Shown one piece after another: positions 47,373 through 58,889 of a stretch of DNA of 64,000 nt. How positions within the stretch are numbered: position 1 is the first letter of the stretch; the number at the start of each line of letters is the position of its first letter. Location: the NCBI GenBank assembly GCA_023460935.1, contig JAEWOI010000004.1, positions 17,528 through 81,527 of the forward strand. The letters are read 5' to 3'. A program made the translations under genes and the position numbers. The DNA comes from Actinomycetes bacterium. GTDB lineage: Bacteria; Actinomycetota; Actinomycetes; Propionibacteriales; Propionibacteriaceae. The notes below the pieces were generated by a model that saw only the letters and a program-made list of their open reading frames with translations, had not been told where the DNA came from and did no database searches.

Positions 47373-48517
47373 GCAACCGATTCCCCGGCGAGATCAGGGA
47401 CCCGGAGACGGGCAAGGTCGACTACAAGGAGATCTGGTACAAGGTGCGCTCAGCGTTCGCCGTGCTGCTCTCCCTCAGCGTGCTGGTGGGCGGTGGCTGG
47501 TTCGTCTACGACCGCGCGCAGACCGCCTGGATGGACTTCCGGACAGCGGAGGACTACGTCGGCGAGGGCGTCGACCCCGTGATGGTGACCATCCCCAAGG
47601 GCGCGACGCTGGTGGAGATCTCGGGCCTCCTGGTCGAGGCCGACGTGGTGAAGACAGCGAAGGCCTTCGACCGCGAGGCCGCTGCCAACGCCGACTCCAA
47701 GAAGATCCAGGCGGGCCGCTACAACCTGAAGACGAGACTTCCGGCCAAGACCGCCCTGTCGATGCTGCTCGACCCGAAGAACATCGTCCGCAACCGGTTC
47801 ACCCTCGCCGAGGGACGCTGGCTGTCACAGCAGTGGCCGGTGATGGCGAAGGCGTCCAAGCTGAAGGCCAGCGCGTTCGCCAAGGCGGCGAAGGACTGGA
47901 AGAAGCTCGGCCTGCCGACCTGGGCGCGGAACGGGCTGGAGGGCTTCCTCTTCCCCGACACCTACGAGTTGCCGGAGAAGCCGACGGCCAAGGGCATGAT
48001 CGAGATGGCGACGGATCAGTTCGGTGCTGTGGCCCGCGACCTCGAGCTGGAGGCCGGGGCCGAGAAACTCGGGCTGTCCCCTTACGAGGTGCTGGTCATG
48101 GCCAGCATCATCGAGAAGGAGGCCGGCGCCAACGACGAGGACCGCGGGAAGATCGCCCGCGTCTTCTACAACCGCCTCGAGCAGGACATGCTGCTGCAGT
48201 CCGACGCCACCGTGGCCTTCGCCAACAAGACCACCGGCAGGGTCTCCACCACTGCGCAGGAGCGCCAGATCGACTCGCCGTGGAACACCTACCGCTACCG
48301 CGGCCTGCCCAAGGGCCCGATCACGTCGCCGTCACGCAAGTCGCTGGAGGCCGCGCTGCACCCGGCCGAGGGCGACTGGCTGTTCTTCGTGACGGTGAAC
48401 CTCGACACCGGCGAGACCGAGTTCAACGCCGACCAGGCCGGGCACAACGCGAGTGTCGCCAAGTGGCAGGCCTGGTGCGCTGCGAGCGACGCGAACCGCG
48501 AGAAGTGCTTCGGCTAG
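47369..48517 (+). CDS. mltG: Endolytic murein transglycosylase MltG
   Basis: Membrane-anchored transglycosylase (382 aa) that cuts nascent peptidoglycan. One TM helix (FAVLLSLSVLVGGGWFVY, near residue 35) is followed by a LysM-like region (MVTIPKGATLVEISGLL). The YceG catalytic domain has EGFLFPDTYELP, the catalytic glutamate in ASIIEKEAG, YNRLEQDMLLQSDATV and DSPWNTYRYRGLPKGPI. Normal length for actinobacteria. Confidence 0.94.
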   Translation: MSNRFPGEIRDPETGKVDYKEIWYKVRSAFAVLLSLSVLVGGGWFVYDRAQTAWMDFRTAEDYVGEGVDPVMVTIPKGATLVEISGLLVEADVVKTAKAFDREAAANADSKKIQAGRYNLKTRLPAKTALSMLLDPKNIVRNRFTLAEGRWLSQQWPVMAKASKLKASAFAKAAKDWKKLGLPTWARNGLEGFLFPDTYELPEKPTAKGMIEMATDQFGAVARDLELEAGAEKLGLSPYEVLVMASIIEKEAGANDEDRGKIARVFYNRLEQDMLLQSDATVAFANKTTGRVSTTAQERQIDSPWNTYRYRGLPKGPITSPSRKSLEAALHPAEGDWLFFVTVNLDTGETEFNADQAGHNASVAKWQAWCAASDANREKCFG

Positions 48518-48524
48518 GCCGTGA

Positions 48525-48530
48525 CAGACT
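48525..48530 (+). promoter_or_regulatory. -10 box of the aro genes, possibly leaderless
   Basis: CAGACT, six bases before the aroC ATG. It differs from TAGACT in the first base. There is no ribosome binding site in the 19-base gap after mltG. Confidence 0.35.
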
Positions 48531-48536
48531 GACCCC

Positions 48537-49721
48537 ATGCTGCGTTTCCTGACCGCCGGGGAGTCCCACGGCCGCGCGCTCGTCGCGACGATCGAAGGCC
48601 TGCCCGCGCACGTCCGGATCACCTCGGACGAGGTCTCGGCAGCGCTGGCCCGGCGCCGGCTCGGCACCGGGCGTGGCGCGCGGATGCGCTTCGAGGCGGA
48701 TGAGGTGACGCTGCTGGCCGGGGTCCGGCACGGCGAGACGATCGGCTCCCCGATCGCCATCCAGGTCGGCAACACCGAGTGGCCCAAGTGGGAGACCGTG
48801 ATGGCGGCCGACCCGGTGGATGCCGCCGAACTGGCCGATCAGGCCCGCAACGCTCCGCTCACCCGGCCCCGGCCCGGCCACGCCGACCTGGCCGGAATGC
48901 AGAAGTACGACTGGGACGAGGCCCGGCCGGTCCTGGAGCGGGCCTCGGCGAGGGAGACCGCTGCCAGGGTGGCGCTCGGCCGGGTGGCCGCGGCCTTCCT
49001 CGAGCAGGCGATCGGCGTGCGGGTGCTCAGCCACGTGGTCCGGATCGGGTCTGCGGTCGCCGGCGCCGGCGCCCTGCCCGGTCCGGAGGACCTGGCCCGG
49101 ATCGACGAGCATCCCGTGCGGTGCTTCGACGCTGCCGCGGGGGAGGCCATGCTGGCCGAGATCGCCGCGGCGAAGGCGGACGGCGACACCCTCGGTGGCG
49201 TGGTGGAGGTGCTCGCCTACGGCGTGCCGCCCGGCCTCGGCAGCCACACCCAGTGGGACCGCCGGCTGGACGGACGGCTGGCGCAGGCCCTGATGGGCAT
49301 CCAGGCGATCAAGGGCGTCGAGGTCGGCGACGGCTTCGAGCTGGCCGCCACCCGCGGCAGTCTCGCCCACGACGAGATGCTGCCCGGCGCCACCGGCGTG
49401 ACCCGGGCATCCAACCGCTCCGGCGGCACCGAGGGCGGGATGAGCAACGGCGAGGTACTGCGGGTGCGGGCAGCCATGAAGCCGATCGCAACCGTGCCGA
49501 GGGCCCTGCGGACGGTGGACGTGGCCACCGGCGAGGCGGCCACCGCACACCACCAGCGTTCCGACGTGTGCGCTGTGCCCGCGGCCGGGGTGGTGGCCGA
49601 GGCCATGGTCGCCCTGGTGCTGGCCGAGCTCGCCCTGGAGAAGTTCGGCGGGGACTCCGTGGCCGAGACCCGCCGCAACCACGACGCCTACCGCGCCCGG
49701 CTCGCCGAGCGGCGCCTTTGA
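48537..49721 (+). CDS. aroC: Chorismate synthase
   Basis: FMN-dependent lyase (394 aa) for the last step to chorismate. Signatures: MLRFLTAGESHGRALVATIEG, RRLGTGRGARMRFEADEV, RPGHADLAGMQKY, and the conserved ARASARETAARV-like region (ERASARETAARVALG) with SNRSGGTEGGMSNG and RHDVCAVPAAGV-like QRSDVCAVPAAGVV. It overlaps the aroK-like gene by four bases (TTGA). No aroE precedes it, unlike many actinobacteria. Confidence 0.95.
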   Translation: MLRFLTAGESHGRALVATIEGLPAHVRITSDEVSAALARRRLGTGRGARMRFEADEVTLLAGVRHGETIGSPIAIQVGNTEWPKWETVMAADPVDAAELADQARNAPLTRPRPGHADLAGMQKYDWDEARPVLERASARETAARVALGRVAAAFLEQAIGVRVLSHVVRIGSAVAGAGALPGPEDLARIDEHPVRCFDAAAGEAMLAEIAAAKADGDTLGGVVEVLAYGVPPGLGSHTQWDRRLDGRLAQALMGIQAIKGVEVGDGFELAATRGSLAHDEMLPGATGVTRASNRSGGTEGGMSNGEVLRVRAAMKPIATVPRALRTVDVATGEAATAHHQRSDVCAVPAAGVVAEAMVALVLAELALEKFGGDSVAETRRNHDAYRARLAERRL

Positions 49722-50224
49722 GCCGCCCGGCGGTGGTACTGGTCGGCATCCCCGGTTCGGGGAAGTCGGCGGCCGGAGCGCTCGTCGCGGACGCGCTGGG
49801 CCTGCCGCTGGTGGAGGTGGCCGAACTGGTCGAGGAGCAGCTCGGTGCCCCGGCTGCCGAGGTCTTCGCCGGCGGCGAGGCCGGCTACCGGCTGGTCGAG
49901 GAGGCGAGGTCGCTGGAGGCCCTGGCCGCCCCGGGGGTCGTGGCGCTGACCAGCGGTGCGGTGGCATCGCCCGCCGTGCGGTCGGCGCTGGCCGGGCTGC
50001 CCGTGGTCTGGTTGCGCGCGAGCGTTGCCACCGTCACCAGGCGGCTGGGCATGAACAGCCTCGGCATGGCGATCCTGGTCGCCATCCGGACCCGGATGGC
50101 GGCCATGGTGGAGGAGAGGGCACGCTGGTACGGGTCGGTCGCCACGGCAGTGGTCGACACCGACCGCCTGGAAGTCGCGGCAGTCGCCGCGGCCGTCCTG
50201 ACCGAGCTAGGAGCGCAGCCATGA
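49718..50224 (+). CDS. aroK: Shikimate kinase homologue lacking catalytic residues
   Basis: A 168-aa P-loop protein in the aroK position of the operon. The Walker A is VLVGIPGSGKSA and the overall length matches shikimate kinase. Residues known from M. tuberculosis AroK compare as follows. The DTD pair (shikimate-binding Asp34) is VEVA at residues 32-35. The GGG motif is TSG at 78-80. The lid RPLL is replaced by LGMAI at 115-119. The Arg of GYRLVEE (58) and of ERARWY remain. TTG 49718 overlaps aroC; no frameshift is seen. Activity as a shikimate kinase is doubtful. Context supports the name; the residues do not. Confidence 0.75.
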   Translation: MSRPAVVLVGIPGSGKSAAGALVADALGLPLVEVAELVEEQLGAPAAEVFAGGEAGYRLVEEARSLEALAAPGVVALTSGAVASPAVRSALAGLPVVWLRASVATVTRRLGMNSLGMAILVAIRTRMAAMVEERARWYGSVATAVVDTDRLEVAAVAAAVLTELGAQP

Positions 50225-51306
50225 GCTGGGAGCCGATCGACGTGGCCACCGACCAGCCCTATCAGGTGCTGATCGGCGCGGGGGTCTCGAAGCTGCTGCC
50301 GCAGTTCCTCGACGGCGTGGAGCGGGTCGCGGTGATCCACCCGCCCGCCCTGGCCGCGGTGCTGCCCAGCGTCACTGCAGGGCTGGAGCAGCAGATCACC
50401 GCGATCCGGGTGCCCGCGGGGGAAGCCGCCAAGACCGGTGAGGTGCTCGCAGCGTGCTGGGAGACCCTCGCCGATGCCGGTTTCACCCGTTCCGACGCGA
50501 TCCTCGGCCTCGGCGGCGGCTCCACCACCGACATCGCGGGCTTCGTCGCTGCCACCTGGCTGCGCGGGGTGCGCTACATCGCCCTGCCCACGACGCTGCT
50601 GGCCATGGTCGACGCAGCCGTCGGTGGCAAGACCGGGATCAACCTGGCCGCGGGCAAGAACCTGGTCGGGGCGTTCCACGAGCCGTTCACCGTGCTGGGC
50701 GACTCCGACTTCCTGACCACCCTGCCGGCCGGGGAGGTGCGCTCCGGCCTTGCCGAGGTGCTGAAGTGCGGCTTCATCGCCGACCCGGCCATCCTGGACG
50801 AGTTCGAGGCCGACCCGGCGGCAGCGCTCGACCCGACCTCCGAGCTGCAGGCGCGGCTGGTCCGGCGCGCGGTCGCGGTGAAGGCCGCCGTCGTGGCCGC
50901 CGACCTGCACGAGCGCACCTCGACCGGTGCCGACATCGGCAGGGAGGCGCTCAACTACGGGCACACCCTCGGCCACGCGATCGAGCGCACCGAGCACTTC
51001 CGCTGGCGCCACGGAGAGGCCGTCTCGGTGGGCATGGTGTTCGCGGCCGAGCTGGCCCACCGGCTGGGCATGATCGACGCCGACCTGCTGGCCAGGCACC
51101 GCCGGGTGCTGCGCCTGGCCGGGCTGCCGACCAGCTACCCCCAGGGTGTGTGGCTCGACCTGCGCCGCTCGATGAGCCTGGACAAGAAGTCCCGCGGCAG
51201 TTCGCTGCGGTTCGTGCTGCTGCAGGCGCTGGCCGCCCCCGTGATCCACGCCGAGCCGGCGGAGGGCCTGCTGATCGACGCCTTCCTCGCCACCAAGCAG
51301 GCCTGA
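50221..51306 (+). CDS. aroB: 3-dehydroquinate synthase
   Basis: Second enzyme of the shikimate pathway (361 aa), NAD+ and zinc dependent. It shows GGGSTTDIAGFVAATWLRG, PTTLLAMVDAAVGGKTGIN, KNLVGAFHEP, and the metal ligands in LNYGHTLGHAIE and FRWRHGEAVSVGM. It overlaps the aroK-like gene by four bases and the PaiB-like gene by one. Confidence 0.96.
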   Translation: MSWEPIDVATDQPYQVLIGAGVSKLLPQFLDGVERVAVIHPPALAAVLPSVTAGLEQQITAIRVPAGEAAKTGEVLAACWETLADAGFTRSDAILGLGGGSTTDIAGFVAATWLRGVRYIALPTTLLAMVDAAVGGKTGINLAAGKNLVGAFHEPFTVLGDSDFLTTLPAGEVRSGLAEVLKCGFIADPAILDEFEADPAAALDPTSELQARLVRRAVAVKAAVVAADLHERTSTGADIGREALNYGHTLGHAIERTEHFRWRHGEAVSVGMVFAAELAHRLGMIDADLLARHRRVLRLAGLPTSYPQGVWLDLRRSMSLDKKSRGSSLRFVLLQALAAPVIHAEPAEGLLIDAFLATKQA

Positions 51307-51956
51307 TGTACGTTCCAGCACACTTCGCCATGACGCCCGAGCAGGTGTCGCAGGTACTGGTGGCCGCGCCCGCGGGCGACCTGGTCACTTCCGGGCCAGG
51401 AGGACTCGCAGCGACCTACGTCCCGCTGGTGCACGAACCGTCCCCCGATGGGCCCGGCAGGCTGATCGGCCACCTTTCGCGGGTCAACGACCAGTGGCGG
51501 CATCCGGGGCCGGCCCTGTTCGTGCTGCACGGGCCCGACGACTACGTCCAGGCCGACTGGCTGGCGACGCCGGCCGCCGGCAGCGTGCCCACCTGGAACT
51601 ACGTCACCGTCCACGTGCACGGCGAGCTGGTCGCCCACGACGACCCGGAGTGGACCCTGGCAGCGGCGCGCCGGCTGAGCGCGGCCCACGGCGACGATTC
51701 GGTGGACCGGCTGTCGGAGCAGGCCGTGGACCGGCTGCTGCGGGCCGTGGTGGGCGTGGAGGTGCGGATCACCCGGCTGGTCGGCAAGGCCAAGATGAGC
51801 CAGAACAAGGCCCCGGAGGTGGTGGGCCGGGTGATCGACGGCCTGCGCGCTGCCGGTGGCCACGACACCGCCGACTGGATGGCGGAGCACGCCCTGCCGC
51901 GGGCGCAGGCGAAGGCCGACCTGCTGGCCGGGATCCGGGAGGGACGCCGGCGTTGA
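51306..51956 (+). CDS. FMN-binding negative regulator, PaiB-like
   Basis: A 216-aa protein of the PaiB/split-barrel FMN-binding family. It begins MYVPAHFAMT and has GHLSRVNDQWR, ALFVLHGPDDYV, VPTWNYVTVHVHGELVAHDD and the C-terminal KMSQNKAPEVVGRVIDGL, all family-typical. PaiB of Bacillus affects protease and sporulation genes; elsewhere the role is unknown. The ATG overlaps the aroB stop by one base, so it is translated with the aro genes. In many actinobacteria aroQ stands here instead. Confidence 0.88.
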   Translation: MYVPAHFAMTPEQVSQVLVAAPAGDLVTSGPGGLAATYVPLVHEPSPDGPGRLIGHLSRVNDQWRHPGPALFVLHGPDDYVQADWLATPAAGSVPTWNYVTVHVHGELVAHDDPEWTLAAARRLSAAHGDDSVDRLSEQAVDRLLRAVVGVEVRITRLVGKAKMSQNKAPEVVGRVIDGLRAAGGHDTADWMAEHALPRAQAKADLLAGIREGRRR

Positions 51957-51973
51957 GCACGCCCGTCCCGATG

Positions 51974-52002
51974 TGAACAACCCGGGGCGCGGCAGCTAGA
52001 CT
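51974..52002 (+). promoter_or_regulatory. Promoter of efp-nusB
   Basis: TGAACA (51974-51979), 17 bases, TAGACT (51997-52002). The leader to the efp GTG is about 50 bases. This is one of the few promoters here with a recognisable -35. Confidence 0.55.
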
Positions 52003-52059
52003 GAGCGGTCGCGATCGCCGCCAGTGGTGGTCGGGCGACTTCACGAAAGCGGGCAGCCA

Positions 52060-52623
52060 GTGGCAACGGTATCCACCAACGACTTGAAGAACGGCATGGT
52101 CCTCGACATCGACGGCCAGCTGTGGACCGTGATCTGGTTCCAGCACCACAAGCCGGGCAAGGGCAACACCGTGGTCCGCAGCAAGCTCAAGCACGTGCTC
52201 AGCGGCAAGGTGGTGGACCGCACCTTCAACTCCGACACCAAGGTGGAGTCGGCCAGTGTCGACCGGCGGGAGATGCAGTACCTCTACCACGACGGCGAGG
52301 CCTACGTGTTCATGGACACCGACACCTACGACCAGCTGAACCTCAGCGAGGAGGTGGTCGGGGAGGCGAAGAACTTCCTGCTGGAGAACCAGGTGGCGAC
52401 CGTCGCGCTGCACGAGGGCAACCCCCTCTACATCGACCTTCCCGCCTCGGTGGAACTCGAGATCACCTACACCGAGCCGGGCCTCCAGGGCGACCGCTCC
52501 ACCGGCGGCACCAAGCCCGCCACCGTCGAGACCGGCCTGCAGATCCAGGTCCCGCTGTTCATCACCACCGGTGAGCGGGTCAAGGTGGACACCAGGGACG
52601 GCAGCTACCTCGGTCGGGTCTGA
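52060..52623 (+). CDS. efp: Elongation factor P
   Basis: Translation factor (187 aa) that rescues ribosomes stalled on polyproline. Domain I begins MATVSTNDLKNGMVLDIDGQ and its tip loop is HHKPGKGNT, with the lysine that in actinobacteria is thought to work unmodified. The C-terminal signature is IQVPLFITTGERVKVDTRDG. GTG 52060 is the start by homology; the frame stays open 36 bases further upstream. No epmA or epmB is nearby. Confidence 0.95.
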   Translation: MATVSTNDLKNGMVLDIDGQLWTVIWFQHHKPGKGNTVVRSKLKHVLSGKVVDRTFNSDTKVESASVDRREMQYLYHDGEAYVFMDTDTYDQLNLSEEVVGEAKNFLLENQVATVALHEGNPLYIDLPASVELEITYTEPGLQGDRSTGGTKPATVETGLQIQVPLFITTGERVKVDTRDGSYLGRV

Positions 52624-52626
52624 GCC

Positions 52627-53136
52627 TTGCCCAGCCCAGCCGGACCAGGCGCGCGCAAGCAGATCACCACACCGGACGGCACGGTCGCCGAGCTCGTCGA
52701 GGTGCGGCCAGCCGAGACCCCGGCCGGGGGGTCGGCGCGCACCAAGGCCCGCAAGCATGCCCTGGACATCCTGTTCGAGGCCGACCTGCGCGAGGTCCCG
52801 GCTGCCGACGTCCTGGCCGCCCAGGGGGGGCCTGAGGATCGGCCGCTGCGACCCCTGACCGCACAGCTCGTCAACGGGGTCAGCGAGCATCGGGGGGAAC
52901 TCGACGAGGCGCTGGCCCGCCGGCTGCCGGCGGACTGGACGCTGGTACGGATGCCGCGAGTGGACCGCAACCTCGCGCGGCTCGCAGCGTACGAGCTGCT
53001 GTACACCGACACCGACCCCGCCGTCACCCTCGCCGAGTGCGTCAGCCTCGCCACCGAACTGTCCACAGACGACTCCCCGGCCTTCCTCAACGGGGTGCTC
53101 GGCGCCCTCGCCAGGGAGCACCGGCCCGGTTCCTGA
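52627..53136 (+). CDS. nusB: Transcription antitermination factor NusB
   Basis: A 169-aa protein whose all-helical NusB domain starts ARTKARKHALDILFEADLRE near residue 37. It continues with MPRVDRNLARLAAYELLY and AECVSLATELSTDDSPAFLNGVLGALA. The first 36 residues are an unconserved extension. TTG 52627, three bases after efp, is the start in use if the extension is real; no ATG or GTG is better placed. A 7-base stem (53146-53152 with 53156-53162) follows the stop. Confidence 0.92.
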   Translation: MPSPAGPGARKQITTPDGTVAELVEVRPAETPAGGSARTKARKHALDILFEADLREVPAADVLAAQGGPEDRPLRPLTAQLVNGVSEHRGELDEALARRLPADWTLVRMPRVDRNLARLAAYELLYTDTDPAVTLAECVSLATELSTDDSPAFLNGVLGALAREHRPGS

Positions 53137-53186
53137 CCGCCACGAGGGCGCCGTGGGCGCCCCCCGGCCGGACCGTGCCGGTTTGC

Positions 53187-53192
53187 TAAGGT
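53187..53192 (+). promoter_or_regulatory. -10 box of carAB-pyrDF
   Basis: TAAGGT, 49 bases before the carA ATG, with AGAAGGA upstream of the start. No PyrR-binding anti-antiterminator structure was recognised in the leader. Confidence 0.4.
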
Positions 53193-53240
53193 CGAGCCCG
53201 GCCCGTCTGCGGAACCGCGCTGCCCACCAGAAGGACGTCC

Positions 53241-54454
53241 ATGCCAAGTAGCCTCTTCGCGCGCCCCCAACTACCGGCCCTGCTGGTCCTGGAGGACGGA
53301 CGGTCCTTCCGGGGGGTGTCGTTCGGGGCCACCGGCGAGACCTTCGGCGAGGCCGTCTTCAACACCGGCATGACCGGCTACCAGGAAACCCTCACCGACC
53401 CCAGCTACCACCGCCAGGTGGTGGTGGCCACAGCGCCGCACATCGGCAACACCGGCTGGAACGACGAGGACGACGAGTCGCGGCGGATCTGGGTGGCCGG
53501 CTACGTCGTGCGTGACCTGGCCAGGGTGCGCTCCAACTGGCGCTCGAACCGGTCCCTCGACGACGAGCTCCGCGCCCAGGGCGTGGTGGGCATCGCCGAG
53601 GTGGACACCAGGGCGATCACCAGGCACCTGCGCGAGCGCGGTGCAATGCGGGTCGGCATCTCCACCGACGAGCTCGACCCGGCCCGCCTGCTCGACCGGG
53701 TGCTGGCCAGCCCGCTGATGGCGGGGGCGAACCTGGTCGACGACGTCACCGTTCCCAGCGCAGAGGTGACCCGTGCCGAGGGCGAGAAGCGGTTCACCGT
53801 CGCAGCCATCGACCTCGGCATCAAGGACATGACGCCGGCGCGGATGGCAGAGCGCGGCATCGAGGTGCACGTGCTACCGGCCACGGCCACGATCGAGGAC
53901 GTCCGGGCGGTCGGGCCGGACGGGGTGTTCTTCTCCAACGGTCCGGGCGACCCGGCGGCTGCCGACGCGGCGGTGACCCTGCTGGCCGACGTGCTCGATG
54001 CCGGCCTGCCCTACTTCGGCATCTGCTTCGGCAACCAGATCTTCGGCCGGGCGCTGGGCTTCGGCACCTACAAGTTGAAGTACGGGCACCGCGGCATCAA
54101 CCAGCCGGTGATGGACCTCAGCACGCGCAAGGTCGAGATCACCGCGCACAACCACGGATTCGCTGTGGACGCGCCGCTGGACGCACCTACCGCCACCCGG
54201 TGGGGCCAGGCCCGGGTGTCCCACGTCTGCCTCAACGACGACGTGGTGGAGGGCCTGGAGCTGCACGACGATGCCGGCCGCCTGCGCGGGTTCTCCGTCC
54301 AGTACCACCCGGAGGCCGCGGCGGGTCCGCACGACGCCGCGTACCTGTTCGACCGCTTCGTCGACCTGATGGCCGCCCGCGAGGTCTCGACCCTCCGACA
54401 GGCTCACGGCGAGCCACGCTCGACCACCGTCGGTGGTCCGGAGGAGGAAGCCTG

Positions 54455-54455
<1 letters not shown>
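53241..54455 (+). CDS. carA: Carbamoyl phosphate synthase small subunit
   Basis: Glutaminase subunit (404 aa). The N-terminal domain has FNTGMTGYQETLTDPSY. The class I amidotransferase domain has the cysteine in YFGICFGNQIFGRA and the His/Glu pair in QYHPEAAAGPHD. The protein should end soon after AYLFDRFVDLMA, but about 25 further residues (EVSTLRQAHGEPRSTTVGGP and EEEA) follow. These are encoded by a dispersed repeat (54392-54438). The stop overlaps carB by one base. Confidence 0.95.
54392..54438 (+). repeat. Dispersed repeat within the carA 3' end
   Basis: CTCCGACAGGCTCACGGCGA resembles the TTCGACAGGCTCAGCACGA units before rel. It is followed by GCTCGACCACC and a palindrome, GACCACCG-T-CGGTGGTC (54422-54438). 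The repeat is read in frame as the CarA tail and lies directly before the carB ribosome binding site (GGAGGAGG). Confidence 0.65.
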
Positions 54456-57780
<3,325 letters not shown>

Positions 57781-57781
<1 letters not shown>

Positions 57782-58887
57782 TGGGCCTGCCCGCCGGCGT
57801 GCTGGCAGCCGGCTACGCCGGGCTGCTGCGGCCGGTGCTGTTCCGCAGCTACGGCGGCGACCCGGAGGCGATCCACGAACGGCTGATCGGGCTGCTGGGC
57901 GGCGCCGGTTCGGCCGCGCCGGTGCGCGGCCTGACCAGGCTGCTGGCCGGCAGCACCGGACGAGCCTCCACCGTCGCCGGGATCAGGTTCCCCTCCCGGG
58001 TGGGCCTGGCCGCGGGGATGGACAAGGACGCCACCGCAGCGCTGGCCTGGCGCGGCCTCGGCTTCGGCTTCGCGGAGCTGGGCACTGTGACCGGCGCCGC
58101 CCAGCCGGGAAACGAGCGGCCGAGGGTGTTCCGGCTGCCGGCTTCGAAGGCGCTGGTCAACCGGATGGGCTTCAACAACCCCGGCGCAGCCGCTGTGGCC
58201 GCCACCCTCGCCCGGCTGGGCATCAGCCGCGGGAACGGCGCGGCCGGCCTCCCGATCGGCATCTCGATCGGCAAGACCAGAGCTGTGCCGCTGGCCGACG
58301 CCGTGAGCGACTACCTGACGTCCCTGCGCCTGCTCGCACCCCACGCCGACTACCTGGCGGTCAACGTCTCCAGCCCGAACACCCCGGGCCTGCGCAGCCT
58401 GCAGGACGCCGGCGCGCTGGCAGGGCTGCTGCACGCGCTGGTCGCCGAGGCGGCAACGGTCGCCGGCGGCGGGCCCGCTGCCGGCGGCGCCGGCCCCGTC
58501 CCGGTCTTCGTGAAGGTGGCGCCGGACCTCAGCTGGGCGCAGCTGGACGAGGTGCTGGCCGCATGCGCGGACTCCGGCGCGGCCGGCGTGATCGCAACGA
58601 ACACCACGTTGGCCCGCGAAGGGCTCGCGCCGGCCGACGTGGCGCGCGGCGCCGAGGCGGGCGGGCTGTCCGGGGCCCCGCTGACCAGGCGGGCGCGGGA
58701 GGTCGTCGCCTACGTTGCCGCCCACACCACCCTGCCGGTGATGGGGGTGGGCGGGGTGATGACCGCAGCGGACGCGATGGCGCTGTTCGACGCCGGCGCA
58801 GACCTGGTGCAGCTTTACACTGGCTTCGTCTACTGCGGGCCCGGCCTGGCCGCAGCCATCAATGCCCTCGACGTGGAAAGGCAGTGA
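57781..58887 (+). CDS. pyrD: Dihydroorotate dehydrogenase (quinone), class 2
   Basis: Membrane-associated flavoenzyme (368 aa) that oxidises dihydroorotate to orotate and reduces quinone. The N-terminal amphipathic region (AGLLRPVLFRSYGGDPEAIHE) is the class 2 hallmark. The catalytic serine is in NVSSPNTPGLR, and FMN contacts in GLAAGMDKDA and GVGGVMTAADA. It overlaps carB by one base. Confidence 0.96.
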
Positions 58888-58889
58888 TC

